Of a DNA stretch of 64,000 nt, positions 31,252 through 39,487 are shown piece by piece. Location of the stretch: assembly GCF_004136015.1 (NCBI RefSeq), contig NZ_CP024866.1:3654354-3718353 (forward strand), read 5' to 3'. The stretch is from Pseudomonas sp. ACM7 (GTDB lineage Bacteria > Pseudomonadota > Gammaproteobacteria > Pseudomonadales > Pseudomonadaceae). The notes below the pieces were generated by a model. It searched no databases and had not been told where the DNA came from. It was given only the letters and a program-made list of their open reading frames with translations. How positions within the stretch are numbered: position 1 is the first letter of the stretch; each line of letters opens with the position of its first letter. Both the position numbers and the translations under genes were made by a program.

Positions 31252-31725
31252 ATGGATCATCGTACAAAAGGTTTCACGCTGATCGAGTTGCTGATCGCGC
31301 TCGCGGTGTTTCTGGTCCTGATCACTCTGGCCGTACCGGCGTTTACCCGATCGGTGCAAATCACCAAGGCCGACACCGAAATCGGCGATCTGCAACGGGG
31401 TCTGAATTTCGCCCGGCTCGAGGCGATTGATCGGGGGATCACCACCCGGGTTCGTCCGACGGCGGGTGGCAGTGTCTGGACCGGGGACCTGGCGGTCTAT
31501 GAAGGTATTGGCAATCCGGCCAATGTATTGCGGGTTGTTCCAGCGATGAGCAGCGGAGCGACTCTGACGCTACCCTCAGGAGTGACCGCCATTGATTTCA
31601 ACAATCTGGGCGGGTTGTCGGCACCGTCCACGGCGGTAGTGATCAGTTATGTACTGGGGACGCAAAGCAGAACGCTGAATGTGTGTTTGAACGGACGTAT
31701 TCTATTGGGTGGAAATTGCGGATGA
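31252..31725 (+). CDS. fimU: Minor pilin FimU (GspH/FimT family)
   Basis: 157-residue prepilin with GFTLIELLIALAVFLVLITLAV after a 7-residue basic leader. Glu+5 is present and the C-terminus has the two Cys of the family (CLNGR, GGNCG), probably a disulfide. First gene of the minor-pilin operon that primes pilus assembly. Start at 31252; its TGA overlaps the pilV ATG (ATGA). Confidence 0.88.
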   Translation: MDHRTKGFTLIELLIALAVFLVLITLAVPAFTRSVQITKADTEIGDLQRGLNFARLEAIDRGITTRVRPTAGGSVWTGDLAVYEGIGNPANVLRVVPAMSSGATLTLPSGVTAIDFNNLGGLSAPSTAVVISYVLGTQSRTLNVCLNGRILLGGNCG

Positions 31726-32171
31726 GGGGATGGAGCAAGCGTGCACAGGAGGGCATGACGCTGATCGAAGTCTTGGTCGCGTTGTTGATTCTGGGTGTTG
31801 GGTTGTTGGGGGCGGCGGCGATTCAGCTCAATGCGCTGAAGTACACGGACAGCGCGCGGATGACCAGCCAGGCGAGTTTTATCGCCTACGACATGATGGA
31901 CCGCATTCGCGCCAACTCCGGTGCCGACTACACCGTCACGCCACCGACCTCAGGCAACCTGAGCGTCGCCCGGGATCAGGACCTATACGACTTCACCACC
32001 AACATTGTCGATTTCGGCGGCGCCACTGCCACCGGAAGCGTTACGCTCAATCAGCGGGTGTACACCATCACTATCACCTGGGATGACTCGCGGGCTGCGA
32101 ACATCGCCAATTCGCGGCGCAGTTTCGTCCTGACCAGTCGTGCCACCGTCGATCCGGTGTCGACGCCATGA
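31722..32171 (+). CDS. pilV: Minor pilin PilV
   Basis: 149-residue prepilin. The leader MRGWSKRAQEG is followed by MTLIEVLVALLILGVGLLGAAAIQLNAL, with the PilV-typical AAIQLNALKYTDSARM. Joins fimU and pilW by ATGA overlaps on both sides, so translation is coupled. Part of the pilus-tip priming complex. Confidence 0.9.
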   Translation: MRGWSKRAQEGMTLIEVLVALLILGVGLLGAAAIQLNALKYTDSARMTSQASFIAYDMMDRIRANSGADYTVTPPTSGNLSVARDQDLYDFTTNIVDFGGATATGSVTLNQRVYTITITWDDSRAANIANSRRSFVLTSRATVDPVSTP

Positions 32172-32881
32172 ATCAGACCAACAGAGGTTTCGGCCTGATC
32201 GAGTTACTGATCGCCCTGGCATTGAGTTTGGTCGTGGTCCTGGGCGTGGCGCAGATTTTCATCGCGGCCAAGAACACCTATGTCAGCCAGAACACCGCTG
32301 GCGCCATGCAGGAAGATGCGCGTTTCGTGCTGAGCAAGATGATTCAAGAAATCCGCATGGTCGGCATGTTCGGATGTCTGGGGGCGGTCACCGATTCAAG
32401 CTCGGCGGGTGACTTCAATGCCAGCCAGACAACGCCCATCAGTTGGGATAACGCCAACCTCAAACTGACCCTGGTGACAGCGGATGTCGGCGGCAGTGGC
32501 GGGGTACCGACCTGGACGGTGGTTTCCGATTGTCGGAACAATGCAACGGCCTACACCGGCGTCCGGGTTCCGGGGTCGGGAGAGCTGGCGTTTCCGATCC
32601 GGCGCTTGATCTACAGCTTCAGCAACAATCAACTGCTGATGGGTGTCGGCACCGGCACGCCGGCTCAGGCGGTGCTGGTGAACAACGTCAGTGCCTTCAA
32701 CGTGAGCTTCGGCCTCGCCAGTTCCGCTACTGATGTGGCCGCCTCCAGTTACAGCAGCAACCCCTCTGATTCGGCGCGCATTCGCAGTGTTCGCCTGACA
32801 TTGACCCTCACAGACCCGAACAACCGGGTACACAATCAAACCTTCAACGTGGTTGCCGCTCTGCGCAACCGCTTGCCATGA
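32168..32881 (+). CDS. pilW: Minor pilin PilW
   Basis: 237-residue prepilin, MNQTNRGFGLIELLIALALSLVVVLGVAQIF. Glu+5 is present. The long C-terminal body with RLIYSFSNNQLLMG is PilW-like. Ends ATGAGG, overlapping a possible pilX start. Confidence 0.9.
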   Translation: MNQTNRGFGLIELLIALALSLVVVLGVAQIFIAAKNTYVSQNTAGAMQEDARFVLSKMIQEIRMVGMFGCLGAVTDSSSAGDFNASQTTPISWDNANLKLTLVTADVGGSGGVPTWTVVSDCRNNATAYTGVRVPGSGELAFPIRRLIYSFSNNQLLMGVGTGTPAQAVLVNNVSAFNVSFGLASSATDVAASSYSSNPSDSARIRSVRLTLTLTDPNNRVHNQTFNVVAALRNRLP

Positions 32882-32892
32882 GGGGAGGGCCG

Positions 32893-33372
32893 ATGAGTAT
32901 TTCTCCCGTGACCCCTCACGCCCAGCGGGGCATGGCGTTGCTGGTTAGCCTGGTGTTTCTTCTGTTGCTGACACTGATCGGCCTTTCATCGATGCAAAAC
33001 GCCACCCTGCAGGAAAAAATGGCTGCCAGCGTGACCTTGCGCAATCAGTCGTTCCAGGGCGCCGAATCGGCGTTGCGCGTGGGTGAAAGCGCGGTGCAAC
33101 TGGATACCTTTTCGTTGCCGGTCTGCAGCGGCACTACCCAATGCGCGCCACCGGCCGAGTCGTCGACAATCACCGGTGCCGGTTTCAATTCCACTTCGGG
33201 GGTAACCTGGATCGCCTCCGGCAGCGGTTTTTACGGGGTGCAGAACATCGGCACCACCCTGACCGCCGTCAATGTTCCGAGCAATACCTCGACAACGCTG
33301 TACCGGGTGACCGCAGTCGGCATCGCGGGCAATTCCCGCAGTGTGGTGGAGAGTATCTATGCGAGGTACTGA
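32893..33372 (+). CDS. pilX: Minor pilin PilX
   Basis: 159-residue minor pilin starting MSISPVTPHAQRGMALLVSLVFLLLLTLIGLSSMQ, which lacks Glu at +5, as PilX proteins usually do. QEKMAASVTLRNQSFQGAESALR is the family pattern. I chose 32893 because AGGGGAGG precedes it; the alternative 32878 overlaps the pilW stop. A pair of Cys is present (VCSGTTQC). Confidence 0.9.
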   Translation: MSISPVTPHAQRGMALLVSLVFLLLLTLIGLSSMQNATLQEKMAASVTLRNQSFQGAESALRVGESAVQLDTFSLPVCSGTTQCAPPAESSTITGAGFNSTSGVTWIASGSGFYGVQNIGTTLTAVNVPSNTSTTLYRVTAVGIAGNSRSVVESIYARY

Positions 33373-36300
33373 ACGGCACGCCGGGCTGTGGCGCCTGGTT
33401 TGCGGCGTGTTGCTGGGTTTATATCTCTCAGCGCCCGCGTATGCCTTCACACCGTCGGATTCACCGCTGTTGAGCGCTGCTGCCGTTGCGCCGAACGTGA
33501 TGTTGTTGCTCGACGACTCGGGGAGCATGAACAGCATCATCTACGCGGCGGGGTTCGACCCGGCAGTGAACCGAACCCCGGCCCGGCGATGCGATGCGTT
33601 TCTGGGACTATGTTTTGGTTTTTCCAACATCACCGGTGACACGGTCTTCCTCTCCAGCTTGCCGACGTCCGGCTGCTCCAATGGTTACTACGCGTTTTAC
33701 AACAACAGCCTCACGCCCCTGTGCCTCAAACTGCCCGATCCGGTAGGCAACGAAAATACTCGATATTCTGCGGATTACATTTCGTACCTGGTGGGGCTGG
33801 CCAACGGTAGCAACCGCGATTTCACCACGGGTTCAATCCCCAACGACTACCGGATGAACGTTGCGCGCAAGGCGGCCACCGATCTGGTGACCACTAACCG
33901 CGGGTTGCGTATTGGCCTGGCGACGTTCAACCCGGCCAACAGCAACAACGCTGGCAATGGTGGCTACATCGCCCGTTCCATTAGCGATCTGGCGGACCAG
34001 GCCAATTACAGCGCCCTGATTACCTCGATCAACGGCTTGAGTGCGGTCGCCAATACGCCGCTGGCGGAAGCCTATTACGAAGTGACCCGGTACATGCGCG
34101 GCATGGCGCCGTTCTACAACGCTACGCCCGCCACCTACACCAGCCCGATCCAGTACCGCTGCCAGAAAAACTATGGTGTGGTGATTACCGACGGCCTGCC
34201 CACCTATGACCGGACCTTCCCGACCACCGATCCCCTGGGTGGTACCCGACTTCCCAATTGGGACGGTATAAACAACGATGGCCCCGGCGGCGACGATGAG
34301 GGCGACACCCTTTATCTGGATGACATCGCCAAGTTCGCCTTCGACATCGACATGCGCACGACCGGCACCGATTCTGCGAGCAAAAGCTGGGACGCAGCGG
34401 ATTTTCCAAAGCAGAACATGAACACCTACACCGTCGGTTTCGCCACTGCGAACCAGATGTTGTCGGACGCGGCGACTTACGGGCAGGGCAAGTATTACCA
34501 GGCGACCGACAATGCAGGCCTCAACAGTGCACTGTCGTCAGCGCTTAGCGATATTACGTCCAAGGCCGGCTCCGGCGGCAGTGGCGTCACCAGCGGGACC
34601 ACTCTGGCCAGCGGTTCGAGTTACTTTCAGACCAGTTACGATCCCAAGGATTGGCGCGGCACGATCAAGTCCTACGGATTTACCTCCGCTGGAACGGTCA
34701 ACACCGCCTCGGTGTTGTGGACAACCGATACCGCCATCGTGCCCGGTGCCACGGCGCCGACCTATCAATCCTGGAACACGCTGACCAATGCGGCCGTGAC
34801 GCTGGCCTACGCCAGTTTTTCCCCTGCCCAGCAAACTTCCCTCAACCAGAGTTTGCCCACCGGCATCACCGGCAGCGATCTGCTGGAGTGGAGTAAGGGC
34901 ACCAACAAGGCGGGTCTGAAAGTGCGCAGTGTGCTGCTTGGCGACATCATCAATTCGCCATTGGCCCTGGCATCGCCCACGGATAAAACCGCGTCCGATC
35001 TGTCAGGCGACACCACTTACAGCACCTATCTGGCAACCAAAGCGGCAAGCATGAACGCCAGCCTCGTGGTGAACGCCAACGACGGCTTTGTAAACGTCAT
35101 CAACACGGCCAACGGCACACGGCGTTACGCTTTTATGCCATCCAGTGTGTTGCCGTCACTGCGCTACATCGCCGACCCGACTTACATAAACGGGGTGAGC
35201 CACAAGTTTCTGGTGGACGGCCAGGTGGGCGTGTTCGATGCCCAGCTCAACAGTGCCTGGAAAACCCTTGCGTTGGGCGGGACAGGGGCGGGAGGTCGGA
35301 CCTTCTATGCGCTGCAACTGTTCGACGCATCGGCTGGTAACGTAACGAAGGCGTTGTGGGAGATCAGCGCACCGGCCACAGCAAATACGGCGAACGTTTT
35401 CAATGATCTGGGTTATGCCTACGCACGACCGGAAGTGGCACGCTTGTCCGACGGTCGATGGGCGGCATTCATCTCCAACGGTTATGGCAGCAACTCCGGG
35501 GTGGCAGCGTTGTACGTGGTCGACATTCGCGACGGCACGCTGATCAAGAAAATCGTGGTGGACGGCGCGGAGACGACCAACGGCCTGTCGTCGGTAAAAC
35601 TTCGGGTCAACTCGCAGAATGTGGTACAGGCCGCTTATGGCGGCGATTTGAAGGGGAGGCTGTGGAAGTTTGATTTGAGCGCCACCGCCCCGGAGTCCTG
35701 GGATCTGGCGTTTTCCCGAAAACCGCTGTTCACCACCGCCGGTGGCATCACCCAGCCGATTACCGCGCAACCATTGCTCGCGGATAATTCGTTGGGAGGG
35801 AAGGAAGTGTTTTTCGGCACCGGTAAATTCAACGAGACGGCCGACAAGACCAACAAAGACCTTCAGGCGTTCTATGCCGTGTGGGATGCGGAAGGTGGCT
35901 CCGGGCAAATCACAACGTCCAGTTTGCAGGCGCAGGCGGTGACCGGAGTGCTCTCCGGTAGCAGTGGGCAATTCATCACCACCAGCCAGAACGACGTGAC
36001 CTATCCGGCGAAAAAAGGCTGGTACCTGCCGCTGGTGTACAACAACGTGCTAACCGGTGAGCGGGTGATCAATCAGGCCAGTCTGGTGGCCGGCCGGATC
36101 GTATTCACCACGGCCAGCGTGGACACCACCGACCCGTGCGCCAGTTTCGGTACCGGCAAACTGGTCGAACTGGATGCATTCAGCGGTAAGATGCTCAATT
36201 ACGCGGTGCTCGACAGCAATGGCGACGGGCTGGTCGACATCAAGGATTCGATTTCCAGCGGGGTGATTTTCACCGGTGGTATTCCGACGCTGAACGCGAT

Positions 36301-36415
36301 CGTCAACAATGCGTCCCGCAAGATTGTGAACGACTCCAGCGGTGGCATCAGCTCCCTGGTGGAAAAGCCCGGCAGCGGCGGCAGCCGTCGCATCATGTGG
36401 CGACAAATACAGTAA
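33359..36415 (+). CDS. pilY1: PilY1 pilus-tip adhesin, with degenerate main calcium loop
   Basis: 1018-residue secreted protein at the pilus tip, required for extension/adhesion control; PAO1 PilY1 is about 1160 residues. Signal peptide in residues 8-28 (LWRLVCGVLLGLYLSAPAYA). A von Willebrand-A-like N-terminal domain carries LLLDDSGSMN (MIDAS DxSxS). The C-terminal beta-propeller shows WAAFISNGYG, VVDIRDGTLI, GGDLKGRLWKFDL and FFGTGKF. The calcium loop that normally stands before AGDLQG is here RVNSQNVVQA (coding 35608-35637), with no acidic ligands. A second loop near the C-terminus, DSNGDGLVDIKD, is intact. The start at 33359 overlaps pilX by 14 nt and follows GGAGAG. Confidence 0.9.
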   Translation: MRGTERHAGLWRLVCGVLLGLYLSAPAYAFTPSDSPLLSAAAVAPNVMLLLDDSGSMNSIIYAAGFDPAVNRTPARRCDAFLGLCFGFSNITGDTVFLSSLPTSGCSNGYYAFYNNSLTPLCLKLPDPVGNENTRYSADYISYLVGLANGSNRDFTTGSIPNDYRMNVARKAATDLVTTNRGLRIGLATFNPANSNNAGNGGYIARSISDLADQANYSALITSINGLSAVANTPLAEAYYEVTRYMRGMAPFYNATPATYTSPIQYRCQKNYGVVITDGLPTYDRTFPTTDPLGGTRLPNWDGINNDGPGGDDEGDTLYLDDIAKFAFDIDMRTTGTDSASKSWDAADFPKQNMNTYTVGFATANQMLSDAATYGQGKYYQATDNAGLNSALSSALSDITSKAGSGGSGVTSGTTLASGSSYFQTSYDPKDWRGTIKSYGFTSAGTVNTASVLWTTDTAIVPGATAPTYQSWNTLTNAAVTLAYASFSPAQQTSLNQSLPTGITGSDLLEWSKGTNKAGLKVRSVLLGDIINSPLALASPTDKTASDLSGDTTYSTYLATKAASMNASLVVNANDGFVNVINTANGTRRYAFMPSSVLPSLRYIADPTYINGVSHKFLVDGQVGVFDAQLNSAWKTLALGGTGAGGRTFYALQLFDASAGNVTKALWEISAPATANTANVFNDLGYAYARPEVARLSDGRWAAFISNGYGSNSGVAALYVVDIRDGTLIKKIVVDGAETTNGLSSVKLRVNSQNVVQAAYGGDLKGRLWKFDLSATAPESWDLAFSRKPLFTTAGGITQPITAQPLLADNSLGGKEVFFGTGKFNETADKTNKDLQAFYAVWDAEGGSGQITTSSLQAQAVTGVLSGSSGQFITTSQNDVTYPAKKGWYLPLVYNNVLTGERVINQASLVAGRIVFTTASVDTTDPCASFGTGKLVELDAFSGKMLNYAVLDSNGDGLVDIKDSISSGVIFTGGIPTLNAIVNNASRKIVNDSSGGISSLVEKPGSGGSRRIMWRQIQ

Positions 36416-36429
36416 GTGAGAGTTGAGGC

Positions 36430-36831
36430 ATGCGCAGATCCAACCGAGGTTTTACCCTGATCGAAATCATGATCGTGATTGCGATCATCGGGATCGTCAT
36501 CACCATTGGCTACCCGAGCCTCACCGAGTACGTAAAAAAAGGCCGTCGAACGGAGGTGGCCGGGCTGCTCTCCGAGCAGGCACAGATCCTCGAGCGTTTC
36601 TATTCGAAGAGCAATGTCTACACCGGCGTTGCAGGCCTGAGTGCTGGCAATGACTTTTACACCATTACCCAGACCCTGACTGATCAGACCTTCCTGCTGA
36701 CGGCAGTTCGCAAGGCTGGCAAAGCCATGGAAACTGACAAGTGCGGTGATTTCACCATCACCAACACTGGCGTCAGAAGCATGGTCAACGCCACGGCCGG
36801 GTTGGTTGCCAAAGATTGCTGGGGTCGCTGA
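36430..36831 (+). CDS. pilE: Minor pilin PilE
   Basis: 133-residue prepilin, MRRSNRGFTLIEIMIVIAIIGIVITIGYPSLTEYV, with Glu+5 and the typical G-Y-P-S-L after the helix; C-terminal Cys pair in DKCGDFTI and KDCWGR. Starts 15 bp after pilY1; no pilY2 gene is found between them, unlike PAO1. Confidence 0.93.
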   Translation: MRRSNRGFTLIEIMIVIAIIGIVITIGYPSLTEYVKKGRRTEVAGLLSEQAQILERFYSKSNVYTGVAGLSAGNDFYTITQTLTDQTFLLTAVRKAGKAMETDKCGDFTITNTGVRSMVNATAGLVAKDCWGR

Positions 36832-36887
36832 GTTTCTTTTTCGGGTGCCTTTTGTGCCTTCTGTCTATTTAACGGTTGGATCAGAAC

Positions 36888-37988
36888 ATGACCAGGCAAC
36901 AGCAAGTGGTGATTGTCGGCGGCGGGGTAATTGGCCTGCTGACAGCGTTCAATCTCGCGTCCGAAGTGCAAAGCGTTGTGCTGCTGGATCGTTCGAACGT
37001 CGGTCAGGAGTCGTCCTGGGCCGGCGGCGGCATCGTTTCGCCGCTCTACCCGTGGCGCTACAGCCCGGCAGTCACCGCGTTGGCGCATTGGTCCCAGGAT
37101 TTTTATCCACAGCTGGGTGAGCGACTGTTTGCCGCCACCGGTGTCGATCCCGAGGTGCATACCACCGGGCTGTACTGGCTGGACCTGGATGACGAGGCCG
37201 AGGCGCTGGCCTGGGCCGAGCGGGAAAACCGTCCGTTGCGGGCTGTGGATATCTCGGCGGCTCACGACGCGGTGCCGGTGTTGGGGAGCGGTTTTTCCCG
37301 GGCGGTCTACATGGCCGATGTGGCCAATGTGCGTAATCCGCGGCTGGTGAAGTCCCTCAAGGCTGCGTTGCTGGCGCTGCCGAACGTGACGATTCATGAG
37401 CAGTGTGAAGTCAGCGGGTTTATCCGAGAAGGCGCTACGGTGGTCGGGGTGCAGACCTCGGCGGGAGCGATTCATGGCGATCAGGTGGTTTTGACCGCGG
37501 GTGCCTGGAGCGGTGATTTACTCAAAAGCCTGGGCCTGAACCTGCCGGTCGAACCGGTGAAAGGGCAGATGATTCTCTACAAATGCGCAGCGGATTTCCT
37601 GCCGAGCATGGTTCTGGCCAAGGGGCGTTATGCGATTCCTCGGCGCGATGGGCACATTCTGATTGGCAGTACGCTGGAGCATCAAGGCTTCGACAAGACG
37701 CCGACCGAATCTGCCCTGGAGAGCCTGAAGGCATCGGCGGTGGAGTTGATTCCTGCACTGGCGGATGCCGAGGTCGTGGGGCACTGGGCCGGGTTGCGAC
37801 CGGGTTCGCCGGAAGGTATTCCCTACATCGGTCGGGTGCCAGGGTTCGAAGGGCTTTGGCTTAATTGCGGGCATTACCGTAATGGCTTGGTACTGGCGCC
37901 AGCGTCATGTCAGTTGTTTGCGGATGTGATGCTGGGGCGTGAGCCGATCATTGATCCGGCGCCGTATGCACCGGCTGGACGTATTTAA
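36888..37988 (+). CDS. thiO: Glycine oxidase ThiO (FAD-dependent)
   Basis: 366-residue flavoenzyme that oxidises glycine to the imine used for the thiazole of thiamine. VVIVGGGVIGLLTAFNLAS is the FAD site; ESSWAGGGIVSPLYPWR and the C-terminal HWAGLRPGSPEGIPYIG with NCGHYRNGLVLAP are DAO/ThiO signatures. Start at ATG 36888, 12 bp into the open frame (which begins with a TTG). In PAO1 the same neighbour is PA4548. Confidence 0.9.
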   Translation: MTRQQQVVIVGGGVIGLLTAFNLASEVQSVVLLDRSNVGQESSWAGGGIVSPLYPWRYSPAVTALAHWSQDFYPQLGERLFAATGVDPEVHTTGLYWLDLDDEAEALAWAERENRPLRAVDISAAHDAVPVLGSGFSRAVYMADVANVRNPRLVKSLKAALLALPNVTIHEQCEVSGFIREGATVVGVQTSAGAIHGDQVVLTAGAWSGDLLKSLGLNLPVEPVKGQMILYKCAADFLPSMVLAKGRYAIPRRDGHILIGSTLEHQGFDKTPTESALESLKASAVELIPALADAEVVGHWAGLRPGSPEGIPYIGRVPGFEGLWLNCGHYRNGLVLAPASCQLFADVMLGREPIIDPAPYAPAGRI

Positions 37989-38018
37989 CCGTTAGATATT
38001 GATTGCTTGCCCGATCGC

Positions 38019-38140
38019 CATCGTCGGAACGCCGCCCGGAGCAAGCTCGCTCACACAGTTGATCTGAGGTGTGGAAATTATGTGCACACCACTGAACCCT
38101 GTGGGAGCGAGCTTGCTCCGGGCGGCGTTCCGACGATGGG
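38019..38140. repeat. REP pair, GGCGTTCCGACGATGG family
   Basis: CATCGTCGGAACGCCGCCCGG AGCAAGCTCGCT and its inverse flank about 55 bp. It lies between the convergent thiO and pilR genes. One arm has CACAC where the others have CCCAC. Confidence 0.88.
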
Positions 38141-38144
38141 TCCC

Positions 38145-39485
38145 TCAATCCAATCCAAGTTTCTTGAGCCTGTAACGCATCGACCGGAATGATAGATTCA
38201 ACCGTTGAGCCGCCGCCGTGCGGTTCCAGCGGGTTTCTTCCAGGGCCTGGAGGATAAGGTTGCGTTCGACGTTTTCCAGGTAGTCTTCCAGGTTGTCGAT
38301 CTGCGTCAGGTCCGGCACACCACCTTCCGGGTTGCAGTTGCCTTCGGCCAGTCGCAGGTCGCTGGCTTCAATTTGTTTGTTTTCGCACAACGTGTGAGCC
38401 CGTTCGAGCACGTTCTCCAGTTCCCGCACATTGCCGGGGAAGCGATAGCTTTTCAGCGCGTCGAGGGCTTGGGGGTGGAGTTTTGCGGCGGGTTGGCCAG
38501 TGTTGATGGCCAAGCGTTTGAGCACGTGGCTGGCGAGGGATTCGATGTCGTCCCGGCGTTCGCGCAAGGGCGGCACCTTTAGTTCGATCACGTTCAACCG
38601 GTAGTACAAATCCTGGCGAAAACGTTCGGCGGCGACTTCGGCGTCGAGGTCTTTGTGGGTGGCGCAAAGAATACGCACATCGACCACGGTTTCCTGCTGT
38701 TCCCCGACACCGCGAACGGCTTTTTCCTGTATCGCCCGTAGCAGCTTGACCTGCATCGCCAGCGGCAAATCAGCCACTTCGTCGAGGAACAGGGTGCCGC
38801 CATGGGCAGCCTGGAACAGTCCAGGTTTGTCTTCGATGGCACCGCTGAAGCTGCCTTTACGATGCCCGAAAAACTCGCTCTCCATCAATTCCGACGGAAT
38901 CGCCCCGCAATTGACAGGGATAAACGGTTGGCTGGCGCGGGGGCTTTGCTCATGGATCAGTCGCGCAACCAACTCCTTGCCGCTGCCGGATTCGCCGCTG
39001 ATGTACACCGGCGCTTGGCTGCGGGCCAGTTTGTCGATGTGTTTGCGCAAGGCGCGCATTGGCGGTGAATCGCCCAGCAGCCGGCGATCGATGGCGACGC
39101 CGGTGCCGCCCGGCGCAGGTAAACGCAGCGCGCTGCTGACCAGTTCCCGTAGGCGAGTGAGGTCCACCGGTTTGGTCAGGAAGTCGAAGGCGCCGGCCTT
39201 GAGGGCGTTGATCGCCGTTTCCAGGCTGCCATAAGCGGTGATCATTGCCACCGGTACGTTTGGGTGGCGTTGCTGGATGTGTTGCACCAGTTCAAGGCCG
39301 GTGCCGTCCGGCAAGCGCATGTCGGTGAGGCACAGGTCGAACGTCTCTCGCGAGAGCAGGGTCTGGGCTTCGCCGAGGTTGCGGGCACTGAAGGTGTCGA
39401 GTTTCATCCGGCCCAGGGTGATTTCCAGGAGTTCGCGGATATCCGGTTCGTCGTCGACGATCAGGACTTTTTGCCGTGGGCTCAT
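38145..39485 (-). CDS. pilR: Sigma-54 response regulator PilR
   Basis: 446-residue regulator of pilin transcription. Receiver domain residues 1-120 (VLIVDDEPDIREL, phospho-Asp in LTDMRLPDG, TAYGSLE, FDFLTKPVD). AAA+ domain has GESGSGKELVAR, the sigma-54 loop in the form GSFSGA, and GGTLFLDEVADLPL. C-terminal Fis-type HTH (RWNRTAAAQRLNLSFRSMRYRLKKLGLD). Start at 39485; a longer open frame upstream is not family-like. The stop of pilS overlaps nothing; the genes are 2 bp apart in a pilS-pilR operon. Confidence 0.95.
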   Translation of the reverse strand: MSPRQKVLIVDDEPDIRELLEITLGRMKLDTFSARNLGEAQTLLSRETFDLCLTDMRLPDGTGLELVQHIQQRHPNVPVAMITAYGSLETAINALKAGAFDFLTKPVDLTRLRELVSSALRLPAPGGTGVAIDRRLLGDSPPMRALRKHIDKLARSQAPVYISGESGSGKELVARLIHEQSPRASQPFIPVNCGAIPSELMESEFFGHRKGSFSGAIEDKPGLFQAAHGGTLFLDEVADLPLAMQVKLLRAIQEKAVRGVGEQQETVVDVRILCATHKDLDAEVAAERFRQDLYYRLNVIELKVPPLRERRDDIESLASHVLKRLAINTGQPAAKLHPQALDALKSYRFPGNVRELENVLERAHTLCENKQIEASDLRLAEGNCNPEGGVPDLTQIDNLEDYLENVERNLILQALEETRWNRTAAAQRLNLSFRSMRYRLKKLGLD

Positions 39486-39487
39486 GT

